NCBI RefSeq assembly: GCF_014654725.1
Contig: NZ_JACVZV010000015.1
Location: 310,001-374,000, forward strand
Direction of reading: 5' to 3'
Source of the DNA: Vulcanococcus sp. Clear-D1
GTDB lineage: Bacteria; Cyanobacteriota; Cyanobacteriia; PCC-6307; Cyanobiaceae
DNA length: 64,000 nt
Shown: one piece after another, positions 1-9,875 of the stretch
Position numbering within the stretch: position 1 is the first letter of the stretch
Layout of the letters: the number at the start of each line of letters is the position of its first letter
The notes under the pieces: generated by a model
The model's database searches: none
What the model saw: the letters and a program-made list of their open reading frames with translations, nothing else
What the model was told of the DNA's origin: nothing
Position numbers and translations under genes: made by a program

Positions 1-642
1 CACCACTGACACGCCCGAACGAACCAGAGCGGTGATCTGCGTCTGCAGCTTGGCAATCTGCTCGCTTTCCAGCCGGTCGGCGCGGCTGAGCAACACCAGG
101 TCAGCCGCGTCTAATTGATCGTCAAACAGCTCTTGGATGCTGCTGAGGTGATCGAGGTTGGGATCAGCCAAGCGCTGGGCTTCCAGGGCGGCGGGATCTC
201 CCACCACGCTGCCGGCCGCGAGCGCCTCACCATCCACCACCGTCACCACACCACTCACACGGGTGCGGGTGCGGATCTCGGGCCAACCAAAGGCCTGCAC
301 CAACGGCACCGGCAAAGCCAGGCCACTGGTTTCCACGACAATGCCGTCGAGCTGATCAGCCCGCTCCAGCAGCGTTTGCATCGTGGGCAGGAATTCATCC
401 TGCACGGTGCAGCAGAGGCAGCCATTGGCGAGTTCCACCACACGACCGTCGAGCTCGTCTTCGGGGCAGAAGCCGCAGCTGCGGATCAAATCACCATCGA
501 TGCCCACTTCGCCGAATTCGTTGACCAGCACCGCAAGGCGAAGGCCGCTGCTCAACAGCAATTGACGCAGCAGGGTGGATTTACCGGCACCCAAAAACCC
601 CGTCAGCACGGTGACGGGCAAACGCCTGGTCGCTGATGTCAT
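1..642 (-). CDS. CobW-family (COG0523) GTPase, partial at window edge
   Basis: G3E-family P-loop GTPase of the CobW/metallochaperone group; the first 214 residues are present and the C-terminus lies beyond the window start. The start is ATG at 642. A Walker A loop GFLGAGKST (about residues 15-23) and the metal-binding CLCC motif (about residues 75-78, in ELANGCLCCTVQDEF) identify the family, whose members load or insert Co, Zn or similar metals. The ATG follows the hupE stop after one base (TGA-G-ATG), so the two genes are one transcription unit behind a cobalamin riboswitch. That context favours a cobalt role, but zinc-linked paralogs exist and the specificity is inferred. Confidence 0.9.
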   Translation of the reverse strand, partial: MTSATRRLPVTVLTGFLGAGKSTLLRQLLLSSGLRLAVLVNEFGEVGIDGDLIRSCGFCPEDELDGRVVELANGCLCCTVQDEFLPTMQTLLERADQLDGIVVETSGLALPVPLVQAFGWPEIRTRTRVSGVVTVVDGEALAAGSVVGDPAALEAQRLADPNLDHLSSIQELFDDQLDAADLVLLSRADRLESEQIAKLQTQITALVRSGVSVV

Positions 643-643
643 C

Positions 644-1234
644 TCAACCCACCAGGGCTGTCCAGCTGAACGCGGCACCAATGCCGATCAGGCTGCCGGC
701 AAGCAAGGTGCGGCCTTGACCCTCAAGGCGTTGAGCAGCTCCACGCAGGCTGACCAGAGCAAGAAGCAGCAGGGCACCCTGGCTAAGCAGAAGGCCCAAC
801 AGGTAGGTGGCGATCGGGGTGTTCTCCCAGCCGATCACGGTGCTGCTGAGCACATAGCCATGCAGGGCAAAGGCCGGCAGCAGAAGGATCTGAGGCAGGC
901 GGCGCAGCACCACAAGCCCTTCCACCACCAGCGTCAGCGACACCAGCAGCTCAGCCACAGGCAGACCAGGCCAAACCAGGCCCAGGGCGGTGCCTGCCAG
1001 GCCAACGGTCAGCAGTGTGAGCATCCAACGAACCGAGCGCTGCAGGCCCACAAGGGCCAGGGCAATCAGAAAAAGCAGATGATCAGGACCGAGCAGGGGG
1101 TGGGCCAGACCGCTCAACAGACCGGTGAAGGCGTTTGGCACCAGGTGCATAGCCTCCATCGGGTGATGGGCCAGGGCGGGCCCGGCCATCAGCAGGGCCA
1201 GAGCGCCGGCAACCGGCATGAGGCGTTGAATCAT
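644..1234 (-). CDS. hupE: HupE/UreJ-family metal permease (probable cobalt/nickel importer)
   Basis: A 196-residue integral membrane protein. It opens with a signal-like hydrophobic segment ending ALAHHP, followed by the family signature HPLLGPDHLLFLIAL at about residues 44-58, in which the His and Asp are the expected metal ligands, and then several further membrane helices. HupE/UreJ proteins move Ni2+ or Co2+. Cobalamin-riboswitch control directly upstream and a CobW GTPase directly downstream argue for cobalt supply to B12 synthesis. I chose ATG 1234; a TTG at 1270 in frame lies inside the riboswitch leader and is unlikely. The metal is inferred from regulation, not from the protein itself. 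Confidence 0.88.
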   Translation of the reverse strand: MIQRLMPVAGALALLMAGPALAHHPMEAMHLVPNAFTGLLSGLAHPLLGPDHLLFLIALALVGLQRSVRWMLTLLTVGLAGTALGLVWPGLPVAELLVSLTLVVEGLVVLRRLPQILLLPAFALHGYVLSSTVIGWENTPIATYLLGLLLSQGALLLLALVSLRGAAQRLEGQGRTLLAGSLIGIGAAFSWTALVG

Positions 1235-1264
1235 GTCTTGGCCTGGTCCGCGCCAGGGGTGAGG

Positions 1265-1400
1265 GAGCAACGACCGGCGGGCGTTCTGACTGCGAACGCG
1301 GCCTCAGCCCCGTTCGATCACAGCTGCGGGACAGCGCCGGATTCGCACCGGACTTTCCCCGTTTCCTCTTCGGGCTGATCCCCCGAAGAACCGACGCCAT
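1265..1400 (-). promoter_or_regulatory. Cobalamin (B12) riboswitch
   Basis: On the minus strand the leader of hupE contains the conserved AdoCbl-riboswitch core: GGTGCGAATCCGGCGC, then GTCCCGCAGCTGTGA (about 1326-1358), and further downstream a B12-box-like AGTCAGAACGCCCGCC (about 1280-1295). Order and spacing match the family. It probably represses the hupE-cobW unit when cobalamin is plentiful. Boundaries are approximate because the outer P1 stem was not folded. Confidence 0.88.
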
Positions 1401-1439
1401 CAATGTAGTGGGTCTTCGCGGTTGGGTTGCTCTGGCCGA

Positions 1440-1961
1440 TCAGCGGCAGTTGAGGCTGTCGCGGGTGGCGACACCCGTGCGTGCGTTGGTGCCGCTGGCG
1501 CGGCTGCAGAGTTCCTTCTGTTGCGGCAGATCCAGCACCGCATCGGTGAAATCCGCGCCCGCAATCTCGGCACCGGCGAATTTGCTGTTCATCAACATCG
1601 CGTTACGCAGCACGGCATCGCTGAGGTTGGCGTTGTCGAAGCGGCTGGCAAACGCCACAGCGTCTTCCAGGTCGGCGCCGCGCAGATTGGCGCCTTGCAG
1701 ATTGGCGGTGTTGAACACGGCGCCGCGCAAATCGCTCTCGCTGAGGTCGAAGCCCTCCAGGTTGGCCTTGAGGAATTCCTGCTGCTGCAGGTTGCGGCCG
1801 TGCATATCGGGCTGCAGGTCTTGCAGGCTGCGTTGGCTCCGCAGCTCCGGAGCTGTGATCGCGGCAGCGCTCTGGCCCCAGAGCACCAGTGGCAGCAACA
1901 GCACCACTGCCGCCCGCAGCGTGGCCTGCAGGGCGCTGGCCAGGAAGCGTGGGAGCGGCAA
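1440..1961 (-). CDS. Pentapeptide-repeat protein, probably thylakoid-lumen or periplasmic
   Basis: A hydrophobic leader (LRAAVVLLLPLVLWGQSAAA) is followed by a run of A(D/N)LXX pentapeptides: ANLEGFDLSESDLRGA, then ANLQGANLRGADLEDA, ANLSDAVLRNA and GADFTDAVLD. These fold as a right-handed quadrilateral beta helix. The C-terminal tail has two Cys (ELCSRASG and SLNCR) that could form a disulfide, as in lumenal pentapeptide proteins of cyanobacteria and chloroplasts. The biochemical role of this family is unknown. The start is uncertain: no in-frame ATG lies close to the leader, GTG 1961 is used here, and TTG 1988 or 2027 are alternatives; the frame stays open to 2078, antisense to the upp start. 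Confidence 0.8.
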   Translation of the reverse strand: MPLPRFLASALQATLRAAVVLLLPLVLWGQSAAAITAPELRSQRSLQDLQPDMHGRNLQQQEFLKANLEGFDLSESDLRGAVFNTANLQGANLRGADLEDAVAFASRFDNANLSDAVLRNAMLMNSKFAGAEIAGADFTDAVLDLPQQKELCSRASGTNARTGVATRDSLNCR

Positions 1962-2019
1962 CACGGCAGCACTACGTTGGGCAGCCAAGTTATTGCAGGC
2001 AGCCGCCGCAGCGCGATCG

Positions 2020-2691
2020 ATGAGCAAGACCCTGCGGGTGGTGGTTCCGCCCCATCCTCTGATCGGCCACTGGCTCACCCTGCTGCGCGATCGCGAGACG
2101 CCTCAGGCCCTGTTCAATACCGCCATGGCTGAACTGGGGCGCTGGCTCACCTATGAGGCCATGCGCGATTGGATCCCCTACCAACGCGTTCAGGTGCAAA
2201 CACCGCTGGCCAGCACCGAGGGCACGGTGGTGGATGGTTCAGTCCCGATGCTGGCTGTCCCCCTGTTGCGTGGTGGGCTGACCCTTTGGGAAGGCGCGCG
2301 CCCAGTGGTGCCGAGTGCCGCGGTCGCCCATGTGGGTGTGAGCTACGGCGATGGCACGGCGCCGGCAGCCCTCTGGTGCAACACCCTGCCTGAAACCATC
2401 CCGGCTCGAGCTGGGGTGCTGGTGTTCGCGCCTCAGGTGGCACGGGGCGACAGTTTGCTGCGGGTGCTGGAGCAGCTGGAGCAGCGTGGTGTGGGCGGCC
2501 AGCGTCTGCGGGTGATCACGGCGCTCACCGCCAGTCCTGGCCTGAAGCAGCTGGGTGAGCGCTACGAAGACCTCACGATCTACACCGGCTGCATTGATGC
2601 AGAACTCGACAGCGAGGGCCGCATCCTGCCGGGGATCGGTGACGCCGAACAACGGCTCTATGGCCTCAGCCAGACGAACTTCGTAGGCTGA
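2020..2691 (+). CDS. upp: Uracil phosphoribosyltransferase
   Basis: Converts uracil and PRPP to UMP in pyrimidine salvage; cytosolic. The 223-residue length fits the family. The N-terminus reads VVVPPHPLIGHWLTLLRD, corresponding to the HPLxxHKLxxLRD region of UPRTases. The central region has PLLRGGLTLWEGA, and the C-terminus has the uracil-binding LPGIGDAEQRLYG (family form PGLGDAGDRLFG). The start is ATG 2020, which leaves little promoter room from the divergent pentapeptide gene. The sequence diverges moderately from E. coli Upp, as usual in cyanobacteria, but the motif order leaves little doubt. Confidence 0.92.
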   Translation: MSKTLRVVVPPHPLIGHWLTLLRDRETPQALFNTAMAELGRWLTYEAMRDWIPYQRVQVQTPLASTEGTVVDGSVPMLAVPLLRGGLTLWEGARPVVPSAAVAHVGVSYGDGTAPAALWCNTLPETIPARAGVLVFAPQVARGDSLLRVLEQLEQRGVGGQRLRVITALTASPGLKQLGERYEDLTIYTGCIDAELDSEGRILPGIGDAEQRLYGLSQTNFVG

Positions 2692-2717
2692 GCGCACAGC
2701 ATTCCGATCACGGCGCA

Positions 2718-3014
2718 ATGGCCAACCGAGACAGCGGTTCCGGCTCCCTGGGCACCCTGTTGGCCGGCGCCCTGATCGGCGCCGCAGGACTCGGCTGGTG
2801 GCTGCTCTCCGAAGCAGAGCGTCGCCGCGGCGAGCAGCGGCAGAACCGCAGCCTCCGCCTCAACCGGCTCTCCTGGAATGAGGATGAGGCTCTGGATCCC
2901 CCGACCACCAGCCGGCCCCTTCGTGAAACCGAGCTGCAGGACAAGGTTCATGAGCTCAACCAGGCCATCGAAGACGTGCGCCGTCAGCTGGAGAGCATGA
3001 GCACCCAGGGCTGA
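2718..3014 (+). CDS. Small single-pass membrane protein, unknown function
   Basis: A 98-residue protein with one glycine/alanine-rich membrane helix (about residues 11-30, [20 protein letters not shown]), a basic Arg-rich stretch after it, and a polar C-terminal half likely to form a short coiled coil ([20 protein letters not shown]). The positive-inside rule puts the C-terminus in the cytoplasm. The start is ATG 2718, 26 bases after upp and 53 before ilvD on the same strand. I do not recognise a named family; the arrangement resembles small conserved cyanobacterial proteins. Confidence 0.75.
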   Translation: MANRDSGSGSLGTLLAGALIGAAGLGWWLLSEAERRRGEQRQNRSLRLNRLSWNEDEALDPPTTSRPLRETELQDKVHELNQAIEDVRRQLESMSTQG

Positions 3015-3067
3015 GGCAAAGCGGGCCAGGCCGCTCGGTAGGTTGCTGCTACGACACTGCCGCAGCC

Positions 3068-4739
<1,672 letters not shown>

Positions 4740-4753
<14 letters not shown>

Positions 4754-5183
4754 TCAGGCGGCCCCGCCCCAGCGCGGGTGCAGGAATCCAGTGCTCGCGC
4801 TGATGCAGCGAAGCCAGCGGCAGTGGTGCAAAGTGCCCATCGCGCATCAGGCTCTGCTGCAATGCAGCCCAGTCAGGCTCTCTGGCTTGTTGGAGTTCTG
4901 CCTCGTCGAGGCTCCAGTGGGCAGCCGCCGATTCATCGCACCACTGGGTCAACCGTCGCATCGCTTGCCCATGGGACCCCTGATTGCGAAAGGTCTGCAT
5001 CGCCTTTTGATCACGCCAGAGCGTCAGCGTCCAGAAGGCGTTGTGGCGATCCCGTAGGAGCATCAGGCCCAGCAGGCCATCACAGCGCAACGACTGCAGA
5101 ATGGATCCGAGCACCCAGACGATGAATCCGGGGTAAGCACGCCAGCTGTGGAGGCGTAGGCGTGTGAGTGAAAGGATGGCCAT
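4740..5183 (-). CDS. Conserved hypothetical protein with possible DUF3291/ABM-like fold
   Basis: A 147-residue soluble protein rich in Trp, Arg and Leu. The central part ([37 protein letters not shown], about residues 33-69, read in parts) resembles the beta-strand/helix pattern of dimeric alpha-beta barrel proteins of the DUF3291 or antibiotic-monooxygenase type, but this is pattern resemblance only. The ATG overlaps the stop of the upstream gene by one base (TGATG), so it is probably translationally coupled to the 143-residue protein. Its 3' end overlaps ilvD by 14 bases. Confidence 0.6.
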
Positions 5184-5614
5184 CAGCAGGCCGGCAGATC
5201 AACGCCCACCAGCGAAGCGCGAATGCGCCGGCACAGTGCCTCAAGAGGCGCTCCATCGGCGGGCCGTTCGCAGCGTTCGCCACTGGCCGGATGCATCCAC
5301 ACCGGATGGCTCCCATGCCAAAGCATGGGGGCTTGGTCATCGCTCACCCGGCTGAGCATCAAGTTGAGATCGTCGCCGCTGCGGTAGATCTCCAGCTCCA
5401 GATCAGACTCCATCACGCGCACACCGTCGCTGTCGCGGGCTTCGATCAACAATGCGCAATCGCTGCACTCACCGATGGTGGTGGGAGCCTCGCCACTGAA
5501 CCGCAGTGCATGGCGGTGCGGCTTGAGGCACAGATCCGCGGCCTTGGCCAGATCCATGAGAAAGGCCTCGAAGGGACCGACTGGCTCGCCGGCATCAAAG
5601 GGGGAGAGATCCAT
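5183..5614 (-). CDS. Conserved hypothetical protein
   Basis: A 143-residue acidic soluble protein with five to six Cys, including the CSDC pair at about residues 50-53 and CERP near the C-terminus. No signal peptide or membrane helix is visible. I do not recognise a family. It sits 13 bases downstream of the CIA30-like gene and overlaps the next gene by one base, so the three appear to form one minus-strand unit, possibly continuing from pgl and gnd. Confidence 0.6.
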   Translation of the reverse strand: MDLSPFDAGEPVGPFEAFLMDLAKAADLCLKPHRHALRFSGEAPTTIGECSDCALLIEARDSDGVRVMESDLELEIYRSGDDLNLMLSRVSDDQAPMLWHGSHPVWMHPASGERCERPADGAPLEALCRRIRASLVGVDLPAC

Positions 5615-5627
5615 CAGCGCTCGCCCC

Positions 5628-6179
5628 TCACACCACAGCCCGGATGGAACGGATCAAAAACTGCAGCTCGCCAGGCCTGAATCCAGGGTTACGGCCGCCC
5701 ATGTCGCCGAATTTGGAATGGAGAATCTGCAGCCGGGTGACGCCTGCGGCGTCAAACCGCAGCGGCAAACCCACAGGGGTTGCACGCACGCTGGGGGTGA
5801 GCCGATTGAACGGAATCACCACAACTGAGGTGCCGTTGGGGCGAGTGGAAAACTCGGCCACCCAGCGAAGGCCTCCAGGGATCAGCTCGGTGAGCCCGGC
5901 CAATCCATCGCGGCAAGCGATGGCGAGCTTGTAGCGGCGGCCATCACCATCAACCGCTAGCTCGAGGGCTCCATAGGCAGAGAGATCCAGGGGCGGATCA
6001 AACACCGGTGAACGGCAGCTCACGAACCCACCACCTTCGGGCTCCACAAAGGCCTGCAGCAACAGACCGTCGCTGGTGGTCTGCACAGCCCCCTGGCTGC
6101 GGCCACCCATGATCGTGTCGTTCAGGGCCTGCCAGCCGGCAAAGCCATCGCCACTGGCGATCGGCTGGGGAACAAGCAT
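5628..6179 (-). CDS. CIA30-domain protein (complex I intermediate-associated protein 30 family)
   Basis: A 183-residue protein made almost entirely of one CIA30 (galactose-binding-like beta sandwich) domain. The diagnostic opening WQALNDTIMGGRSQG is at about residues 16-30, followed by GGGFVSCRSP and LAIACRDG. Eukaryotic CIA30 acts in complex I assembly; cyanobacterial relatives may act on NDH-1 or photosystem assembly, which is inference. The start is ATG 6179, eight bases after the pgl stop, indicating co-transcription with pgl. Confidence 0.82.
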   Translation of the reverse strand: MLVPQPIASGDGFAGWQALNDTIMGGRSQGAVQTTSDGLLLQAFVEPEGGGFVSCRSPVFDPPLDLSAYGALELAVDGDGRRYKLAIACRDGLAGLTELIPGGLRWVAEFSTRPNGTSVVVIPFNRLTPSVRATPVGLPLRFDAAGVTRLQILHSKFGDMGGRNPGFRPGELQFLIRSIRAVV

Positions 6180-6187
6180 CGAGGAGA

Positions 6188-6919
6188 TCAGGCAGACAGG
6201 GCTTGGGCCGCTTCGGCGTCCGCGAGCACCAACACGGGAGCCTGCGGCTGCACCAGCTTGGCGGGTGTGCGCTCCGCTTGTTCCGCAGGATCAAGCAGGC
6301 GCCGTAGCGCCTCGCCCTTCCCAGCACCGCTGACCAGAAAGATCACCTGACGCGCCGCACTGAGCACCGGTGCCGTGAGGCTGATGCGCTCCAACCCCTT
6401 GCCGGCGCCGATGGTCACCAGCCGGGTGCGCTCCTGGGTGGCAGCTGTTCCTGGAAACAGCGAGGCCGTGTGGCCGTCATCCCCCAACCCCAGAAGCATC
6501 ACATCGAACCGTGGTGGATCCCCGGGGCAGAGATCACGCACATACGCCTCGAATGCATCCACCGAGGCGGCAGGCGAATCGAGTTCGGTGGGAACGGGAT
6601 GAAAGCAGGCATCAGCCCCGGGGCCACCCGCGGCCAGCAACGTATCCCGCAACATCCGTGCATTGCTCGCAGGATCCGTGGGCGGCACCCAGCGTTCATC
6701 ACCGAGCACCACATCCACCCGATTCCAGGGCAGATGTTCCTTGTTCAGCACGCGGTAGGCCGCTGCTGGCGTGGTGCCTCCAGAGAGGGCGATGTGGGCG
6801 CGGTCGCGCTCATCGAGGGCGAGATCAATCAGCGCGGCAATGCGCTCGGCGCACTCGCGAGCCAGCTGGGTGGCATCGCTCACCACCTCCAGCTTGTAGG
6901 TGACGGAAGAGGGGCTCAT
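6188..6919 (-). CDS. pgl: 6-phosphogluconolactonase
   Basis: Second step of the oxidative pentose phosphate pathway: 6-phosphogluconolactone to 6-phosphogluconate. The 243-residue length is typical. Motifs of the NagB/Pgl fold are clear: ALSGGTTPAAAYRVL near residue 43, VVLGDERWVPPTDPASN near residue 68, and GLGDDGHTASLFPGT near residue 145. ATG 6919 was chosen because it restores the family N-terminus; the frame stays open upstream into gnd. It follows gnd by 13 bases, so pathway neighbours are co-transcribed. Confidence 0.95.
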   Translation of the reverse strand: MSPSSVTYKLEVVSDATQLARECAERIAALIDLALDERDRAHIALSGGTTPAAAYRVLNKEHLPWNRVDVVLGDERWVPPTDPASNARMLRDTLLAAGGPGADACFHPVPTELDSPAASVDAFEAYVRDLCPGDPPRFDVMLLGLGDDGHTASLFPGTAATQERTRLVTIGAGKGLERISLTAPVLSAARQVIFLVSGAGKGEALRRLLDPAEQAERTPAKLVQPQAPVLVLADAEAAQALSA

Positions 6920-6932
6920 CAAAGGGGCCCTC

Positions 6933-8348
6933 TCACATCCACTCGGTGTGGAAACTGCCGGGCTGATCCACGCGCTCATAGGTGTGGGAGCCGAAGCAGT
7001 CGCGCATGGCCTGCACCAGGTTCTGGGGCAGGCGGCCGGTGAAGTAGCTGTCGATGTAATCGAGGGAGCTGCTCAGGCAGGGCACAGGAATCCCGGCTGC
7101 GGCTGCGCCGGCCACCACCTGCCGAAGTCCGGCAATGCGGCGCTGGATCTGGTCGGTGAACCAGGGATCCACCATCAGGTTGGGCAGATCAGCCTTGGCG
7201 GTGTAGGCGTTCTGGATGCGCTGCAGCAAGCGAGCACGGATGATGCAGCCTCCCTTCCAGATCTGGCCGATGGCCGATAGGTCGAGGTTGTAGTTGTGAA
7301 GCTTGGAGGCCTCTTGCAGGAGCGCCATGCCCTGGGCATAGCTGGCGATGCAGGCGAGCACGCAGGCATCCATCAGCGGGGCCATCGCATCAGTGGGGTT
7401 GCCAAGCTCCACCGCCCGTGACGCCGGAGCAGCAAGGTGCGACTCAGCCGCCATGCGCTCGGCTCGCATCGAGCTGAGCACGCGGGCGTTGAGGGCGGCG
7501 TAAATGGTGGGCACAGGCACACCCATCTGCAGGGCGCTCTCCACGGTCCACAGGCCGGTGCCTTTCTGGCCGGCGGCATCCACGATCTTCTCCACCAGAT
7601 CAGCGCCATCAGCTGGATCCTTGGTGCGCAGGCAGATCTCGGTGATCTCCACCAAGAACGACGACAACTCCTCGGTGGCGTTCCACTGCTTGAGCACGTC
7701 GGCCATGGCGTCGCCGTTCATGCCGGCGCCGCGTTTCATCAGGTCGTAGGCCTCGGCCAGGATCTGCTCGATCCCGTATTCGATGCCGTTGTGCACGGTC
7801 TTCACAAAGTGGCCGGCACCGCCAGGCCCGATGTAGGTGACGCAGGGACCATCGTCGACCTGGGCGGCCATCTTGCGCACCAGGCTTTCGATCGCGTCGT
7901 AGGCGGCTTTGGTGCCCCCAGGCATCATGCTCGGCCCCTCGAGAGCACCCTTGGCACCACCGGAAACGCCCATGCCGATGTAGCCGAAGCTTTTGCTTTC
8001 CAGCTCGGCGACACGCCGTTCGGTATCGGTGTAGAGGGAATTGCCGCCGTCGATCAGCAGATCGCCTTCCTCCAGCAGCGGTGAGATCTGCTGAATCATG
8101 GCGTCGATCGGATCGCCCGCCTTGATCATCATCAAGATGCGGCGCGGTCGCTGCAGCTTGCCCACAAAATCCTCGAGGGAGGTGGCGCCGATGATCTGCT
8201 TACCGGCTCCGCGGCCTTTGAGGAAGTCCTCGGTCTTGGCGTAGGTGCGGTTGTACACGACGCTGGAGAAACCGTTGCGCTCAGCATTGAGCACCAGGTT
8301 TTCTCCCATCACACCCAGGCCGATCAGGCCGAAATGGGCCTTGTCCAT
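6933..8348 (-). CDS. gnd: 6-phosphogluconate dehydrogenase (decarboxylating)
   Basis: Oxidises 6-phosphogluconate to ribulose 5-phosphate with NADP+, an important dark NADPH source in cyanobacteria. It has 471 residues. The N-terminal Rossmann motif is GLIGLGVMGENLVLN; next come GGNSLYTDTERR and the substrate-binding GVSGGAKGALEGPSMMPGG, then the catalytic Lys/Asn/Glu region HFVKTVHNGIEYG. ATG 8348 (MDKAHFGLIGLG) fits the family start. It is followed directly by pgl. Confidence 0.97.
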   Translation of the reverse strand: MDKAHFGLIGLGVMGENLVLNAERNGFSSVVYNRTYAKTEDFLKGRGAGKQIIGATSLEDFVGKLQRPRRILMMIKAGDPIDAMIQQISPLLEEGDLLIDGGNSLYTDTERRVAELESKSFGYIGMGVSGGAKGALEGPSMMPGGTKAAYDAIESLVRKMAAQVDDGPCVTYIGPGGAGHFVKTVHNGIEYGIEQILAEAYDLMKRGAGMNGDAMADVLKQWNATEELSSFLVEITEICLRTKDPADGADLVEKIVDAAGQKGTGLWTVESALQMGVPVPTIYAALNARVLSSMRAERMAAESHLAAPASRAVELGNPTDAMAPLMDACVLACIASYAQGMALLQEASKLHNYNLDLSAIGQIWKGGCIIRARLLQRIQNAYTAKADLPNLMVDPWFTDQIQRRIAGLRQVVAGAAAAGIPVPCLSSSLDYIDSYFTGRLPQNLVQAMRDCFGSHTYERVDQPGSFHTEWM

Positions 8349-8381
8349 CACGAGGTTTGAAGTGGTTGTCACAAGTGTGGC

Positions 8382-8425
8382 GGGGCTGCCCCAGCAGCGC
8401 AGCCCCATCGTTGCCAACTGGCAAC
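8382..8425 (-). terminator. Paired hairpins between glgC and gnd, possible terminator
   Basis: Two inverted repeats lie in the 88-base gap after glgC: GTTGCC-AACT-GGCAAC at 8410-8425 and GGGGCTG...CAGCCCC at 8382-8406. Neither is followed by a clear T run, so they may act as an intrinsic terminator, a mRNA-stabilising end or an attenuator between glgC and gnd. Confidence 0.4.
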
Positions 8426-8436
8426 GTCAACGTGCT

Positions 8437-9732
8437 TCAGATCACCGTGCCGTCGGCGATCGTGGCGTTCTTGACGACCACCACGATGCCGTTGCGGATG
8501 TAGAAGCCGAGTTCAGGCCGGTCGGCTTCTTCAACCCGATCCTTGTTCACGATGGTCACATCGCGGCCGATGCGCACGTTTTTGTCGAGGATGGCGCGCT
8601 TCACCGTGGTGCCGCGCCCCACCCCGAGCGGTGTGCCGCCGCGCTCCCGCAGCACGGCTCGCTCCTCGCTCGACTCGAAGAAGTCGTTGCCCATCACCAG
8701 GGTGTCCTGAAGCACCACCTCGTCTTCAACGCGGGTTCGCACGCCCAGCACGCAGTGATGCACGCTGCAGGCCTTGAGCATCGAGCCCTCACCGATGATC
8801 GATTGCGTCACCTGGGCGTCGAGCATCTTGCTCGGGGGCAGGTAGCGGGGGCGGGTATAGATCGGGAACTGTTCGTCGTAGAAGGAGAAGGCCGGGTTGG
8901 GCTGATCGGTGAGCGCCAGGTTGGCCTCGTAGAAGGCACCGATGGTCCCGATGTCCTCCCAGTAGTCGTCGAAGAGGAAGCTCTGCAGGTGATCGCCGCG
9001 CTTGAGCGCCTCGGGGATGATCTCCTTGCCGAAATCGGTGGCGGTGGGGTTCTTGGCCAGCAGGTCGAACAGGGTGTCGCGGCTGAACACATAGATCCCC
9101 ATCGAGGCCAGGTAAGGCCGCTTCAGGGCTTCATCGGCAGCAAGCCCGAGCCGTGAGGTGTCCACCCACATCGCCTTGAGTTCCTCACCCTTGGGCTTCT
9201 CGCGAAACTCCTGGATGCGGCCGTGATCATTGGTATGCATCAGGCCGAAACCTTCCGCCTGGGCGGCGTCCACCGGCAGGGCACCGATGCTCACATCAGC
9301 GCCGCTGGCGATGTGGTGGTCCACGAAGGTGCTGTAGTCCATCCGGTAGAGCTGGTCGCCGGAGAGGATCAGGTAGTGGTCCACATCCCACTCCTGAAAC
9401 AGCCACTGGTATTTGCGCACCGCATCGGCGGTGCCTTCAAACCAGCTGGGGCTCTCCGGGGTCTGCTGCGCAGCCAGCACCTCAACAAAGCCCTGGCCAA
9501 AGCCTGAAGAGAGATTGTAGCTCTGGGTGAGGTGCCGGTTCAGTGAAGCGCTGTTGAACTGCGTCAACACGTACATCTTGTTGATGCCGGAGTTGATGCA
9601 ATTACTGATCGGAATATCAATCAGGCGATATTTGCCCGCCAGAGGCACAGCAGGCTTGGCGCGCATCTTGGTGAGCGGATAAAGGCGCGTGCCGGCTCCG
9701 CCGCCGAGAATGATCGCCAGAACGCGCTTCAT
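8437..9732 (-). CDS. glgC: Glucose-1-phosphate adenylyltransferase (ADP-glucose pyrophosphorylase)
   Basis: Makes ADP-glucose for glycogen synthesis and is normally controlled by 3-phosphoglycerate and phosphate. It has 431 residues starting at ATG 9732. The nucleotide-binding motif [20 protein letters not shown] is at residues 10-29, [10 protein letters not shown] in the middle, and a C-terminal left-handed beta helix carries hexapeptide repeats ([20 protein letters not shown]) as in cyanobacterial and plant enzymes. It is followed by gnd, so glycogen storage and glucose oxidation genes are neighbours. Confidence 0.97.
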   Translation of the reverse strand: MKRVLAIILGGGAGTRLYPLTKMRAKPAVPLAGKYRLIDIPISNCINSGINKMYVLTQFNSASLNRHLTQSYNLSSGFGQGFVEVLAAQQTPESPSWFEGTADAVRKYQWLFQEWDVDHYLILSGDQLYRMDYSTFVDHHIASGADVSIGALPVDAAQAEGFGLMHTNDHGRIQEFREKPKGEELKAMWVDTSRLGLAADEALKRPYLASMGIYVFSRDTLFDLLAKNPTATDFGKEIIPEALKRGDHLQSFLFDDYWEDIGTIGAFYEANLALTDQPNPAFSFYDEQFPIYTRPRYLPPSKMLDAQVTQSIIGEGSMLKACSVHHCVLGVRTRVEDEVVLQDTLVMGNDFFESSEERAVLRERGGTPLGVGRGTTVKRAILDKNVRIGRDVTIVNKDRVEEADRPELGFYIRNGIVVVVKNATIADGTVI

Positions 9733-9811
9733 GCCTGATTCCTAGTGCCTTGGGCGCCAAGACGGTAGGCGAAGCAATGCCCACACCGGAACCCTTCTGA
9801 GCAGATTGGCT

Positions 9812-9843
9812 GAAAACGGAAAGGCCGCGTCACAAGCGCGGCC
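9812..9843 (-). terminator. Probable intrinsic terminator downstream of hemA
   Basis: On the minus strand a perfect 7-bp stem GGCCGCG...CGCGGCC (9823-9843) with a 7-base loop is followed by TTTCCGTTTTC, a T-rich tail, 33 bases after the hemA stop. Confidence 0.65.
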
Positions 9844-9875
9844 TCACCAGGTCTCGGGGAGCACAGGAGAACGTC

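Noticed and set aside
1408-2019. Long plus-strand frame continuous with upp
   Set aside because: It is antisense to the pentapeptide protein, has Ala/Ser/Arg-rich composition typical of a shadow frame, and UPRT homology begins only at ATG 2020.
2087-2094. HIP1-type palindrome GCGATCGC
   Set aside because: Common in cyanobacterial genomes and found as isolated copies here; no local array or special context.
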